Of a stretch of DNA of 64,000 nucleotides, positions 29,259 through 38,680 are shown in pieces. The translations under genes and the position numbers were made by a program. This DNA comes from Streptomyces asoensis (GTDB lineage: Bacteria; Actinomycetota; Actinomycetes; Streptomycetales; Streptomycetaceae), in contig NZ_BNEB01000003.1 of the NCBI RefSeq assembly GCF_016860545.1, positions 1-64,000 on the forward strand, read 5' to 3'. Within the stretch, counting starts at the first letter, position 1. Each line of letters begins with the position of its first letter. The notes beneath the pieces were generated by a model. The model saw nothing but the letters and a program-made list of their open reading frames with translations. It searched no databases and was not told the origin of the DNA.

Positions 29259-30791
29259 TCAGCCCTTCCGGAGGAGCAGCCGGGCTTCGCCGACCGTGAT
29301 GACGGAACCGGTGACCAGCACCGCTCCGCCCGCGAACTCGCCCTCCTCCTCGGCGAGCGTGACCGCCGCCTCCAGAGCGTCGGGCAGCCTCGGCTCGACC
29401 TGGACACGGTCGTCGCCGAACACCTCGACGGCGATCGCGGCCAGTTCGTCGGCGTCCATGGCGCGGTGACTGGAGTTCTGCGTGACGACGACCTCCGCGA
29501 AGATCGGCTCGAAGGCCTCCAGGAGCCCGCGGACGTTCTTGTCGCCGCTGGCCCCGACCACGCCGATCAGCCGGCTGAAGTCGAAGGCCTCACCGACGGC
29601 CTCGGCGGTGGCACGGGCGCCGGCCGGGTTGTGGGCGGCGTCGAGGACCACGGTCGGGGAACGCCGTACGACCTCCAGGCGGCCCGGCGAGGAGACGGCC
29701 GCGAAGGCCTTGCGGACCGTGTCGGTGTCGAGCGGTTCGGGGCGCTGGGATCCGACGCCGAAGAACGCCTCGACGGCGGCGAGCGCGACGGCCGCGTTGT
29801 GCGCCTGGTAGGGGCCGTGCAGCGGCAGGTACACCTCGGGGTACTCGCCGCCGAGGCCGCGCAGGGTGACGAGCTGCCCGCCGACGGCCACCTGACGGGC
29901 GACGACGCCGAACTCCAGCCCCTCCCGGGCCACGGTCGCGTCGACCTCGACCGCCTTCTTCAGCAGCACCTGGGCCGCGTCGACGGGCTGCTGGGCCAGG
30001 ATGACGGTGGCGTCCTGCTTGATGATCCCGCTCTTCTCGGCGGCGATCTCGCCGGTCGTCCCCCCGAGCCGGTCGGTGTGGTCCAGGTCGATGGGCGTGA
30101 CGACGGCGACGTCACCGTCGATGACGTTGGTGGCGTCCCACTCGCCACCCATCCCGACCTCCACGACGGCGACGTCGACCGGCGCGTCCGAGAACGCGGC
30201 GTACGCCATGCCGGTGAGCACCTCGAAGAAGGACAGCCGGTACTCCTGCATGCCGTCGACCATCTCGACGTACGGCTTGATGTCCTGGTACGTCTCGATG
30301 AACCGCTCGGCGGAGATCGGCGCCCCGTCCAGGCTGATCCGCTCGGTGACCGACTGGACGTGCGGGCTCGTGTACCGGCCCGTGCGCAGTTCGAAGGCGT
30401 TGAGGAGCGCCTCGATCATGCGGGCGGTGGAGGTCTTGCCGTTCGTCCCGGTGATGTGGATCGAGGGGTACGAGCGCTGCGGGTCCCCCAGGACGTCCAT
30501 CAGCGCGGCGATGCGGGTGACGGAGGGCTCCAGCTTGGTCTCGCCCCAGCGGGTGGCCAGCTCCGCCTCGACCTCGCGCAGGGCCTTGTCGACCTCGGGG
30601 TCCTCGGGTCGCACGGGCACGTCGGCCTGCGGCGCGCCGCCCTGGGTGCGCAGGGTCCGGCTGCCGGCCTCGATGACCGCGAGGTCGGGGTCGCGGTCGG
30701 TCTCCTCGGCCACGATCTCGTCGAAGGGGTCGAGGGGGTCGAAGGGTGCGGGCAGGTCGTCTGGGTTGCCGTTCGGGGGGAGCTCGCTCAC
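29259..30791 (-). CDS. folC: Folylpolyglutamate synthase / dihydrofolate synthase
   Basis: Mur-ligase-like ATP enzyme that adds glutamate to (dihydro)folate. 510 aa: the P-loop HITGTNGKTSTARMIEALL is at about 110-128, with TSPHVQSVTERISLDG, the DLDHTDRLGGT metal loop, LDAAHNPAG and GASGDKNVRGLL following. The first 90 or so residues are an acidic, Pro-rich extension not found in most bacteria but usual here. GTG 30791 opens it; the true start could lie further in, at the conserved VDKALREVEAELATRW. Confidence 0.93.
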   Translation of the reverse strand: MSELPPNGNPDDLPAPFDPLDPFDEIVAEETDRDPDLAVIEAGSRTLRTQGGAPQADVPVRPEDPEVDKALREVEAELATRWGETKLEPSVTRIAALMDVLGDPQRSYPSIHITGTNGKTSTARMIEALLNAFELRTGRYTSPHVQSVTERISLDGAPISAERFIETYQDIKPYVEMVDGMQEYRLSFFEVLTGMAYAAFSDAPVDVAVVEVGMGGEWDATNVIDGDVAVVTPIDLDHTDRLGGTTGEIAAEKSGIIKQDATVILAQQPVDAAQVLLKKAVEVDATVAREGLEFGVVARQVAVGGQLVTLRGLGGEYPEVYLPLHGPYQAHNAAVALAAVEAFFGVGSQRPEPLDTDTVRKAFAAVSSPGRLEVVRRSPTVVLDAAHNPAGARATAEAVGEAFDFSRLIGVVGASGDKNVRGLLEAFEPIFAEVVVTQNSSHRAMDADELAAIAVEVFGDDRVQVEPRLPDALEAAVTLAEEEGEFAGGAVLVTGSVITVGEARLLLRKG

Positions 30792-30827
30792 GGGGCCAGT
30801 CTACGGACGGCCGGTGCCGGACGTGGG

Positions 30828-30864
30828 CGAAGGCCCCCGGGCCGTGAGGTCCCGGGGGCCTTCG
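30828..30864 (-). terminator. valS terminator
   Basis: Perfect 14-bp inverted repeat with a 9-nt loop, 23 nt after the valS stop codon and 37 nt before the folC start. Confidence 0.8.
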
Positions 30865-30886
30865 TCGTCCTGGCGCGGCCGGCGCC

Positions 30887-33511
30887 TCACGCCTGCGGCA
30901 GGCGCTCCAGCTGGCTCTGGATCCGCGCGATGTCCTCGTCCGCCTTGGTGAGGCGGCCGCGGATCTTGTCGACCACGTTGTCCGGGGCCTTCGCGAGGAA
31001 CGCCTCGTTGCCGAGCTTGGCGACCGCCTGGGCCTTCTCCTTCTCGGCCGCCGCCAGGTCCTTGGCCAGGCGCTTGCGCTCCGCGGCCACGTCGATCGTG
31101 CCGGACAGGTCCAGCGCGACCGTGGCGCCCGCGACGGGCAGGGTCGCCGTCGCGGAGAACTCCTCGCCCTCCGGCTGGAGACGCAGCAGCTGGCGGATGG
31201 CGGCCTCGTGGGGCGCCAGCGCCGTGCCGTCGAGCGTCAGCCGGGCGGGGACCCGCTGACCGGGCTGGAGGCCCTGGTCGGCGCGGAAGCGGCGGACCTC
31301 GGTGATCACCGACTGGAGGCTTTCGATCTCCTTCTCGGCGGCCGCGTCCCGGAACCCGCTGTCCGTGGGCCACTGCGCGATGACGACGGACTCACCGCCG
31401 GTGAGCGTGGTCCACAGCGTCTCGGTGACGAACGGGACGATCGGGTGGAGCAGCTTGAGCGTGACGTCGAGGACCTCGCCGAGCACCCGGCCGGAGACCT
31501 TCGCGGGCTCGCCGCCGGCCATGAACGTCGTCTTCGACAGCTCGACGTACCAGTCGAAGACCTCGTCCCAGGCGAAGTGGAACAGCGCGTCGGAGAGCTT
31601 CGCGAACTGGTAGTCCTCGTACAGCGCGTCCACTTCGGCGACGACGGAGTTGAGGCGGGAGAGGATCCAGCGGTCGGTCGCCGAGAGCTTGGAGGCGTCC
31701 GGCAGCGGACCGTCGACCGTGGCGCCGTTCATCAGCGCGAAGCGCGTGGCGTTCCAGATCTTGTTGGCGAAGTTGCGGGAGCCCTGGACCCAGTCCTCGC
31801 CGATCGGGACGTCGACCCCGGGGTTGGCGCCGCGCGCCAGCGTGAACCGGAGCGCGTCGGAGCCGTACTTGTCCATCCAGTCCAGCGGGTTGACCGCGTT
31901 ACCGAAGGACTTCGACATCTTCTTGCCGAACTGGTCACGGACCATGCCGTGCAGGGCGATCGTGTGGAACGGCGGGGTGCCGTCCATCGCGTACAGGCCG
32001 AACATCATCATCCGGGCGACCCAGAAGAAGAGGATGTCGTAGCCGGTGACCAGGACGGAGTTCGGGTAGAACTTCGCGAGCGACTCGGTCTGTTCGGGCC
32101 AGCCCAGGGTGGAGAAGGGCCACAGGCCGGAGGAGAACCAGGTGTCGAGGACGTCGGTGTCCTGACGCCAGCCCTCGCCGGTCGGCGCTTCGTCGTCGGG
32201 ACCGACGCAGACGACCTCGCCGTTCGGGCCGTACCAGACGGGAATGCGGTGGCCCCACCACAACTGCCGCGAGATGCACCAGTCGTGGAGGTTGTCGACC
32301 CAGTCGAAGTACCGCTTCTCCATCTCCTGGGGGTGGATCTTGACGCGGCCGTCACGGACGGCGTCACCGGCGGCCTTCGCCAGCGGGCCGACCTTGACCC
32401 ACCACTGCATGGACAGGCGCGGCTCGATGGTGGTCTTGCAGCGCGAACAGTGGCCGACGGAGTGGGAGTAGGGCCGCTTCTCGGCGACGATCCGGCCCTC
32501 GGCGCGCAGGGCGGCGACGATGGCGGAGCGGGCCTCGAGCCGGTCCAGGCCCTGGAAGGGACCGTGGGCGGTGATGACGGCGTGCTCGTCCATGACGGTG
32601 AGCGACGGCAGGTTGTGGCGCTGGCCGATCTCGAAGTCGTTCGGGTCGTGCGCCGGAGTCACCTTGACGGCTCCCGTGCCGAACTCCGGGTCGACGTGGG
32701 TGTCCGCGACGACCGGGATGGAACGGTCGGTCAGCGGAAGACGGATCTCCTTGCCGACCAGGTGCTTGTAGCGCTCGTCGTCGGGGTGGACGGCGACGGC
32801 CGTGTCCCCGAGCATCGTCTCGGCGCGGGTCGTGGCGACGACGATGGTGTCGTCGCCCTCGCCGTACTTCATGGAGACGAGCTCACCGTCGTCGTCCTGG
32901 TACTCGACCTCGATGTCGGAGATCGCGGTGAGACAGCGCGGGCACCAGTTGATGATGCGCTCGGCACGGTAGATGAGCTCGTCGTCGTAGAGCCGCTTGA
33001 AGATGGTCTGGACGGCCTGGGAGAGGCCCTCGTCCATGGTGAAGCGCTCGCGCGACCACGCGACGCCGTCTCCCAGGCGGCGCATCTGGCCGCTGATCTG
33101 GCCGCCGGACTCGCCCTTCCACTGCCAGACCCGCTCGACGAACGCCTCACGGCCCAGGTCGTGGCGGGACTTGCCCTCCTTGCCCAGCTCCCTCTCGACG
33201 ACGTTCTGCGTGGCGATGCCGGCGTGGTCCATGCCGGGCTGCCACAGCGTCTCGAAGCCCTGCATGCGCTTCCTGCGGGTGAGGGCGTCGATGAGGGTGT
33301 GCTCGAAGGCGTGCCCGAGGTGCAGGCTTCCGGTGACGTTCGGCGGCGGGATGACGATCGTGTACGGAGGCTTCTCGCTCTTCGCGTCGGCCTCGAAGTA
33401 ACCCCGCTCCACCCAGCGCTCGTACAGCGGCCCCTCTACGTCGGCCGGCGCGTACTGGGTCGGCAGTTCGGTGGGGGGCGCTGATGGCTGCTGATGAGCG
33501 TTCTCGGTCAC
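30887..33511 (-). CDS. valS: Valyl-tRNA synthetase
   Basis: Class I synthetase of 874 aa that charges tRNA-Val. HIGH-type motif in [19 protein letters not shown] (about 54-72), KMSKS in [14 protein letters not shown] (about 530), an editing domain between them ([19 protein letters not shown]), and a C-terminal coiled-coil arm ([18 protein letters not shown]). GTG 33511 is the first start in frame. Length matches bacterial ValRS. Confidence 0.97.
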   Translation of the reverse strand: MTENAHQQPSAPPTELPTQYAPADVEGPLYERWVERGYFEADAKSEKPPYTIVIPPPNVTGSLHLGHAFEHTLIDALTRRKRMQGFETLWQPGMDHAGIATQNVVERELGKEGKSRHDLGREAFVERVWQWKGESGGQISGQMRRLGDGVAWSRERFTMDEGLSQAVQTIFKRLYDDELIYRAERIINWCPRCLTAISDIEVEYQDDDGELVSMKYGEGDDTIVVATTRAETMLGDTAVAVHPDDERYKHLVGKEIRLPLTDRSIPVVADTHVDPEFGTGAVKVTPAHDPNDFEIGQRHNLPSLTVMDEHAVITAHGPFQGLDRLEARSAIVAALRAEGRIVAEKRPYSHSVGHCSRCKTTIEPRLSMQWWVKVGPLAKAAGDAVRDGRVKIHPQEMEKRYFDWVDNLHDWCISRQLWWGHRIPVWYGPNGEVVCVGPDDEAPTGEGWRQDTDVLDTWFSSGLWPFSTLGWPEQTESLAKFYPNSVLVTGYDILFFWVARMMMFGLYAMDGTPPFHTIALHGMVRDQFGKKMSKSFGNAVNPLDWMDKYGSDALRFTLARGANPGVDVPIGEDWVQGSRNFANKIWNATRFALMNGATVDGPLPDASKLSATDRWILSRLNSVVAEVDALYEDYQFAKLSDALFHFAWDEVFDWYVELSKTTFMAGGEPAKVSGRVLGEVLDVTLKLLHPIVPFVTETLWTTLTGGESVVIAQWPTDSGFRDAAAEKEIESLQSVITEVRRFRADQGLQPGQRVPARLTLDGTALAPHEAAIRQLLRLQPEGEEFSATATLPVAGATVALDLSGTIDVAAERKRLAKDLAAAEKEKAQAVAKLGNEAFLAKAPDNVVDKIRGRLTKADEDIARIQSQLERLPQA

Positions 33512-33608
33512 GGGCCCAGTTTAGGGGTGTCACGGCGCCGTCCCGAAACGTGTTTGCTGTGTAACGGTGCGGGCCCCGCCGCCGTGCAGGTGTGAGCTTT
33601 GAGCCAGG

Positions 33609-33623
33609 ATGTGAAAATCACAT
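33609..33623. promoter_or_regulatory. Dyad ATGTGA-AAA-TCACAT upstream of the Pro/Gly/Tyr-rich protein gene
   Basis: Perfect 6-bp dyad with a 3-nt spacer, 24 nt before the ATG, so around the likely promoter or transcription start. The GTGA...TCAC core resembles the known BldD operator pattern. The region also divides this gene from divergent valS. Operator function is an inference. Confidence 0.35.
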
Positions 33624-33647
33624 AAGCATCTGGAGGGGAACCCAGAA

Positions 33648-34622
33648 ATGAGTCACAACCAGCCGGGCCCGTACGGCGGGCAGCCCCAGCAGCCCGGACC
33701 GTACGGCCAGCCAGGTCCCTACGGCCAGCCGCCGCAGGCGCCCCAGCCCGGCTACGGCCACCCCCAGCAGCCCCCCGCTCCGCAGCCCGGCTACGGCTAC
33801 CCGGCCCAGCCGCCGCAGGGCGTCCCCCCGCAGACCCCGCCCTACGGCCAGCAGCCGCCGTACGGCCAGCCCCCCACCCCGCCCTACGGCCAGCAGCCGC
33901 AGTACGGTCAGCCTCCCTACGGCGTACCGCAGCCCCCGGCGCCGGGCGGCGGCGGCAAGAAGGCGGGCATCGTCATCGGCGCGATCGCGGTCGTGGCGGC
34001 GATCGGGGTGGGCGCGTACTTCGTGCTCGGCGGCAGCCCGGGCGCGGGCCTCGAGGACGACGGCCCGCACAAGCTGACGGCCCCGGCCTCCCTCGTGTCG
34101 AACAAGTACAAGCGGATGGGGGACTCCAAGGAGGAGAAGGCCAGCACGAGCGACGAGAAGGACCTTGCCAAGGCGGGCGTCAGCAAGGCCACTTCCATCG
34201 GCGCCATCTACTCCACCATCGATCTGACGTCCATCGACACCACGGACCCGTCCGAGCTCGCGAAGACGCAGACTGCGGAGAACGTGACGTTTTTCGGCGT
34301 CTACGGAACAGTGAAGGACCCCGAGCAGGCTCTCGACACCACCCTGGCCCAGATGAAGTCCGGATCCGACGAGGACGTGAAGCTGATCGGAGATGCCGAG
34401 ACGGTCACTCCCGACGGTCTCGACGGAGCTGTGATGAAGTGCCAACAGGCCGAAAGCTCGAACGAGGTCACCAAGAAGACCCAGAAGACCTACATGTGCA
34501 TCTGGGCGGACTACAGCACCATGGGCGTGGTCGAGCCGACCGCGGGCTCCAAGACGTACACGCTGGACGAGTCGGCGGAGATCGCAGCAGGCGTACGCAA
34601 GGAAGCCCGCGTCAAGGCCTGA
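33648..34622 (+). CDS. Pro/Gly/Tyr-rich single-pass membrane protein of unknown function
   Basis: 324 aa. Residues 1-100 are a low-complexity Pro/Gly/Tyr/Gln segment with repeated PYGQ and PGYG units, cytoplasmic by the positive-inside rule (GGGGKK precedes the membrane span). The span is at about 105-125 (AGIVIGAIAVVAAIGVGAYFVL). The outer domain (about 200 residues) has two Cys (MKCQQ and YMCIW) that may pair. The design is common among Streptomyces envelope proteins; no enzymatic motif is seen. GGAGGGG stands 8 nt before the ATG. Confidence 0.8.
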   Translation: MSHNQPGPYGGQPQQPGPYGQPGPYGQPPQAPQPGYGHPQQPPAPQPGYGYPAQPPQGVPPQTPPYGQQPPYGQPPTPPYGQQPQYGQPPYGVPQPPAPGGGGKKAGIVIGAIAVVAAIGVGAYFVLGGSPGAGLEDDGPHKLTAPASLVSNKYKRMGDSKEEKASTSDEKDLAKAGVSKATSIGAIYSTIDLTSIDTTDPSELAKTQTAENVTFFGVYGTVKDPEQALDTTLAQMKSGSDEDVKLIGDAETVTPDGLDGAVMKCQQAESSNEVTKKTQKTYMCIWADYSTMGVVEPTAGSKTYTLDESAEIAAGVRKEARVKA

Positions 34623-34711
34623 CGGAGGCAACCCGCGGGAGAACACACGCCACCGGACTTGTCCGCTTCGCTAGCATGGCCACGTCAACGAAGAGGCCAA
34701 CGGGGGTATTC

Positions 34712-35149
34712 ATGCGTAACCGGCTCTCCTTGCTCATCGCGGCGTCCACGGCGGCACTGGTGATACCCGTCATATCCACGCCCGCAGCGGCTGCCACTTA
34801 CGAGGACTCTTGTTTTAGCGCCGGTGTCGCCGTGGCCGGGGCGAGCGGCGGAGGCAGGTGGGACTACGCAAGCCGGACGAAGCTGGACCCGATGACTCTG
34901 TTCGTCACAGACAGGAAGGCGGACGGACACAGTGTGGGGGTACGACTCGTCACGCGGAGGAGCGACGGCACGAATGCCTACTGGGCGTGGCACCGTGTCT
35001 ACGCCGGCTCCGGAAACACGCAGAGCTGGGGAACGAACCTCACGGACTCCGCAGGGGTCCGGCAAGCCTGGACACAAGTGGCTGTGTTCGAGGGCGACGC
35101 CGTACTCCAGCTTTGTGTGACACCCACCGGAACCAACCAGTACTGGTAG
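34712..35149 (+). CDS. Small secreted protein of unknown function
   Basis: 145 aa with a classical Sec signal peptide (MRNRLSLLIAASTAALVIPV, cleavage after an Ala-rich AAA at about 28). The mature part has two Cys, one right after the signal (EDSCFSAG) and one near the C-terminus (LQLCVTP), likely a disulfide that closes a beta-sandwich. I know no family for it. A TAGCAT -10-like box is at 34672-34677. The ATG with GGGGG upstream is preferred over longer in-frame starts that overlap the previous gene. Confidence 0.75.
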   Translation: MRNRLSLLIAASTAALVIPVISTPAAAATYEDSCFSAGVAVAGASGGGRWDYASRTKLDPMTLFVTDRKADGHSVGVRLVTRRSDGTNAYWAWHRVYAGSGNTQSWGTNLTDSAGVRQAWTQVAVFEGDAVLQLCVTPTGTNQYW

Positions 35150-35262
35150 CACGAAGCGGGGTGAGGACCCGCGCACAGCATCGCGGCGTAGCGTCACGCT
35201 CCACAGAGGAACGTCCGCTTCCTGCCCAGTGCTGATCTTCCTCGTGGCAGGCGGCAGCACGA

Positions 35263-35312
35263 CAACGCGAGAAGGGGGCACCCGGATCACCGGGTGCCCC
35301 CTTCTCGCGTTG
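35263..35312. terminator. Bidirectional terminator between secreted-protein gene and clpX
   Basis: Perfect 23-bp inverted repeat with a 4-nt ATCA loop. It ends 8 nt before the clpX stop codon, so both convergent genes can use it. Confidence 0.85.
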
Positions 35313-35319
35313 CGCTGCC

Positions 35320-36609
35320 CTACGCCGTCTTCTGTTCGCCCGGGCCGCGGCCGCCGCGGGCGTCGCGGGGGATCAGGGTCGGGTTGACGTTGGACAGGAC
35401 GACGTCCGCCGTGATGACCACGCGGGCCACGTCCTTGCGGGACGGGACCTCGTACATGACCGCCTGGAGGACCTCCTCCATGATGGCCCGCAGGCCGCGC
35501 GCGCCGGTCTGGCGCAGGATGGCCTGGTCGGCGATGGCCTCCAGCGCCTCGCGCTCGAAGTCCAGCTCCACGCCGTCGAGTTCGAAGAGGCGCTGGTACT
35601 GCTTGACCAGGGCGTTGCGCGGCTCGATCAGGATCTGGAGGAGTGCCTCGCGGTCCAGGTTGTGCACCGAGGTGATCACGGGCAGACGGCCGATGAACTC
35701 CGGGATCATGCCGAACTTGACCAGGTCCTCCGGCATGACGGCCTCGAACTGGTCCTTGGACTCGATCTCGCGCTTGGAGCGGATCGTCGCGCCGAAGCCG
35801 ATGCCCTTGGCGCCGGCCCGGGTCTCGATGATCTTCTCGAGGCCGGAGAAGGCACCGCCCACGATGAACAGCACGTTCGTCGTGTCGATCTGGATGAACT
35901 CCTGGTGCGGGTGCTTGCGGCCGCCCTGCGGCGGGACCGAGGCGGTGGTGCCCTCCAGGATCTTCAGCAGGGCCTGCTGCACGCCCTCGCCCGACACGTC
36001 GCGCGTGATGGAGGGGTTCTCGCTCTTCCTCGCGACCTTGTCGATCTCGTCGATGTAGATGATCCCGGTCTCGGCCTTCTTGACGTCGTAGTCGGCCGCC
36101 TGGATCAGCTTCAGCAGGATGTTCTCGACGTCCTCGCCGACGTAACCCGCCTCGGTCAGCGCGGTGGCGTCGGCGATCGCGAACGGGACGTTCAGCATGC
36201 GCGCCAGGGTCTGCGCCAGGAGCGTCTTGCCGGAGCCGGTGGGACCCAGCAGGAGGATGTTGGACTTCGCCAACTCGATGGCGTCCTCACGGCTTTGGCC
36301 GCCGCCGTTCTCCCCGGCCTGGACGCGCTTGTAGTGGTTGTACACCGCGACCGACAGGGCCTTCTTGGCGGGCTCCTGGCCCACCACGTACCCCTCGAGG
36401 AACTCGTAGATCTCGCGCGGCTTGGGGAGTTCCTCCCAGCGCACCTCGCTCGTCTCCGCGAGTTCTTCCTCGATGATCTCGTTGCAGAGATCGATGCACT
36501 CGTCGCAGATGTACACACCGGGCCCTGCGATGAGCTTCTTGACCTGCTTCTGGCTCTTGCCGCAGAACGAGCACTTGAGCAGATCGCCGCCGTCACCGAT
36601 GCGTGCCAC
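35320..36609 (-). CDS. clpX: ClpX, ATP-dependent unfoldase of the Clp protease
   Basis: Unfolds substrates and feeds them into ClpP. 429 aa: the N-terminal zinc domain has four Cys (CSFCGKSQ and [10 protein letters not shown]), then Walker [15 protein letters not shown] (about 125), Walker [12 protein letters not shown], sensor motifs, and the ClpP-docking IGF-like loop region before the C-terminal domain. GTG 36609 starts directly before the zinc domain. A 182-nt gap from clpP2 suggests it has its own promoter. Confidence 0.97.
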   Translation of the reverse strand: MARIGDGGDLLKCSFCGKSQKQVKKLIAGPGVYICDECIDLCNEIIEEELAETSEVRWEELPKPREIYEFLEGYVVGQEPAKKALSVAVYNHYKRVQAGENGGGQSREDAIELAKSNILLLGPTGSGKTLLAQTLARMLNVPFAIADATALTEAGYVGEDVENILLKLIQAADYDVKKAETGIIYIDEIDKVARKSENPSITRDVSGEGVQQALLKILEGTTASVPPQGGRKHPHQEFIQIDTTNVLFIVGGAFSGLEKIIETRAGAKGIGFGATIRSKREIESKDQFEAVMPEDLVKFGMIPEFIGRLPVITSVHNLDREALLQILIEPRNALVKQYQRLFELDGVELDFEREALEAIADQAILRQTGARGLRAIMEEVLQAVMYEVPSRKDVARVVITADVVLSNVNPTLIPRDARGGRGPGEQKTA

Positions 36610-36719
36610 GGTGTGCTTCCCCTTCGCCTGGGAGACGACTGGACACTTACGAATCCAGCGGCTCCTGGTGCTGCCTTATTCCGACGGTACCTTGCCTGGC
36701 CCCCCGTTCGGGCCCCCCT

Positions 36720-36757
36720 TGGCACGGTTCACTGTGACGTGGACCGTGTCACACCGT
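36720..36757 (-). terminator. Possible hairpin between clpP2 and clpX
   Basis: Imperfect dyad: outer CACGG(T)/ACCGTG and inner GTGAC/GTCAC arms around a 9-nt loop, 35 nt after the clpP2 stop. GC-rich and symmetric enough to end transcription partly; not certain. Confidence 0.4.
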
Positions 36758-36791
36758 GTTGGGAGGGGCCCCGACGGGACGACCTCGTGCG

Positions 36792-37472
36792 TCAAACGAG
36801 CGAGTTGTTGTTCAGCTTGCGGGTGGAGATGATCTGGTCGACCAGGCCGTACGCCAGCGCGTCCTCGGCCGTGAGGATCTTGTCGCGCTCGATGTCCTCG
36901 CGGATCTTCTCGATCGGCGTGGTCGAGTGCTTGGCCAGCATCTCCTCCAGCTGCGAGCGCATCCGGAGGATCTCGTTGGCGGCGATCTCGAGGTCGGAGA
37001 CCTGACCGCGGCCGGTCTCGCTGTACGGCTGGTGGATCAGCACACGGGCGTTCGGCAGCGCCATGCGCTTGCCCGGCGTACCGGCGGCGAGCAGGATCGC
37101 CGCGGCGGAGGCCGCCTGACCCATGCACACCGTCTGGATGTCGGGCTTCACGAACTGCATCGTGTCGTAGATCGCGGTCAGCGCGGTGAAGGAGCCGCCG
37201 GGGCTGTTGATGTAGACCGAGATGTCGCGGTCCGGGTCCATCGACTCCAGGCACAGCAGCTGCGCCATGACGTCGTTGGCGGAGGCGTCGTCGATCTGCA
37301 CGCCGAGGAAGATGACGCGCTCCTCGAAGAGCTTCGCGTACGGGTCGTACTCGCGGACGCCCTGCGAAGTGCGCTCGACGAAGCGCGGGATGACGTAGCG
37401 GGACTCGGCGCGGGGGCCGGTGTACTCGGCCTCGGTGCGGGCGTAGAGGCCGCTGCCGGGGAAGTCGTTCAC
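36792..37472 (-). CDS. clpP2: ClpP protease subunit 2
   Basis: Serine peptidase of 226 aa that forms a mixed tetradecamer with ClpP1. A pro-segment of about 25 residues ([20 protein letters not shown]) precedes SRYVIPRF. The catalytic Ser is in [15 protein letters not shown], the His in LIHQPYSE and the Asp near DIERD. GTG 37472 has AGGAG at 6 nt; longer frames run into the repetitive spacer. Second gene of the clpP1-clpP2 pair, here separated from clpP1 by 299 bp. Confidence 0.95.
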   Translation of the reverse strand: MNDFPGSGLYARTEAEYTGPRAESRYVIPRFVERTSQGVREYDPYAKLFEERVIFLGVQIDDASANDVMAQLLCLESMDPDRDISVYINSPGGSFTALTAIYDTMQFVKPDIQTVCMGQAASAAAILLAAGTPGKRMALPNARVLIHQPYSETGRGQVSDLEIAANEILRMRSQLEEMLAKHSTTPIEKIREDIERDKILTAEDALAYGLVDQIISTRKLNNNSLV

Positions 37473-37771
37473 GGTGTCTCCTGGAAAGAGGACTGGGCGG
37501 TGGGGTGGAGGGGCTGGGCGGGGTGCTGACGGCTTCCGGGCCCCCGGTGGGCCCTGCGGGGGGCTCTCGCGGGCTCCGGCGGGCTCCGAGCGGTCCACGA
37601 GGACTTCTGGAGCCTCCCGGGGTCGCGGTGGCCGCCCCGGAGCCCCGTGAGGGGCTCCGGCGGTTTCCGGGGGCCGCGGGGCCCGTGAGCCGCGGGGGCT
37701 CCCGGAACACCGCGGGGGGCTCAGGAAGCTCCGGGGAGCGTCCTTCGGGGCCCGGCTGCCGTCAGTGGACC
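37473..37771. other. 299-bp GC-rich spacer between clpP1 and clpP2
   Basis: No credible gene. It is almost all G and C and contains many short inverted and direct repeats of the type GGGGCTCCGG. The best is a perfect 10-bp stem with a GTGA loop at 37637-37660. Several overlapping hairpins are possible, so it may act as a terminator, attenuator or mRNA stability element between the two protease genes. Confidence 0.55.
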
Positions 37772-38392
37772 TCAGGCCGCCCCGGTACCGCCGCCGCCCG
37801 GCATGCCGGCGGCCGTCGGGATGACGTCGTCGATGAGGCCGTACTCCTTGGCCTCGAACGCGTCGAACCAGCGGTCGCGGTCGGAGTCGCGGGTGACCTG
37901 CTCGACCGTCTGCCCGGTGTGCTGGGAGGTCAGCTCGGCCATGCGCTTCTTGGTGTGCAGCAGCCGCTCGGCGTGGATCTTGATGTCCGAGGCGGAGCCC
38001 GCCAGACCCGCGGAGGGCTGGTGGATCAGGATCTCGGCGTTCGGCAGCGCGAAGCGCTTGCCGGGGGTGCCCGCGCTGAGCAGGAACTGCCCCATGGAGG
38101 CCGCGAGACCCATGGCGATGGTCACCACGTCGTTCTTGATGAACTGCATCGTGTCGTAGATCGCCATGCCGGCCGTGATCGAGCCGCCGGGGCTGTTGAT
38201 GTAGAGGTAGATGTCCTTGTCCGGATCGGCGGCAAGGAGCAGCAACTGTGCGGTGATCTTGTTGGCAATGTCGTCGTCGACCGGCTGGCCGAGGAAGATG
38301 ATCCGCTCGCCGAGCAGCCGGTTGTAGACCTGGTCGCCGAGGCCACCACCGATGGAAGGCTCGCCGGCGGCATAGGGCATCAGATTCGTCAC
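37772..38392 (-). CDS. clpP1: ClpP protease subunit 1
   Basis: 206-aa serine peptidase. The catalytic Ser is in [15 protein letters not shown], the His in LIHQPSAG and the Asp in the DRDRWFD region. [19 protein letters not shown] is the axial-loop start. GTG 38392 gives [12 protein letters not shown], the family N-terminus; ATG 38380 is a second option. First gene of the clpP pair, with a candidate ClgR operator 134 nt upstream. Confidence 0.95.
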   Translation of the reverse strand: MTNLMPYAAGEPSIGGGLGDQVYNRLLGERIIFLGQPVDDDIANKITAQLLLLAADPDKDIYLYINSPGGSITAGMAIYDTMQFIKNDVVTIAMGLAASMGQFLLSAGTPGKRFALPNAEILIHQPSAGLAGSASDIKIHAERLLHTKKRMAELTSQHTGQTVEQVTRDSDRDRWFDAFEAKEYGLIDDVIPTAAGMPGGGGTGAA

Positions 38393-38525
38393 GTATCCAC
38401 CTGCTCGTCTTACGACGGCGCCGGGCCGTCTCACGTGTACTGCCGGGGGCAACGGAGACTCCCCTGCCCTCGTACTCATGGACCCTAACGCGCGGGTCCC
38501 TTCGGGGAATCCCGGAGAGTCGGGT

Positions 38526-38539
38526 GTTCGCCGGGGGCG
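38526..38539 (+). promoter_or_regulatory. Candidate ClgR operator upstream of clpP1
   Basis: GTTCGC, five bases, then GCG: an exact fit to the ClgR binding pattern reported for Streptomyces clp and lon promoters. It reads on the plus strand, 134 nt before the clpP1 start, between the tig terminator and clpP1. Confidence 0.6.
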
Positions 38540-38616
38540 TAGACGGGGGCCGACCACGGGGCTTGCCGCCGGTCGCCGTCGCCCGCCGTCCCGCCGGTGC
38601 GGCGGTGGGTGGCAGA

Positions 38617-38649
38617 AGGGCCCCGGGGCGTGTACCGCCCCGGGGCCCT
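38617..38649 (-). terminator. tig terminator
   Basis: Perfect 14-bp inverted repeat with a TGTAC loop, 31 nt after the tig stop codon. Confidence 0.85.
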
Positions 38650-38680
38650 CGTGTCCGCGTCGGAGTCGACGCGAGGCGGA

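Noticed and set aside
37505..38488. 327-codon frame on the plus strand across the clpP spacer
   Set aside because: It crosses clpP1 antisense and has no family features; composition is that of a G/C repeat.
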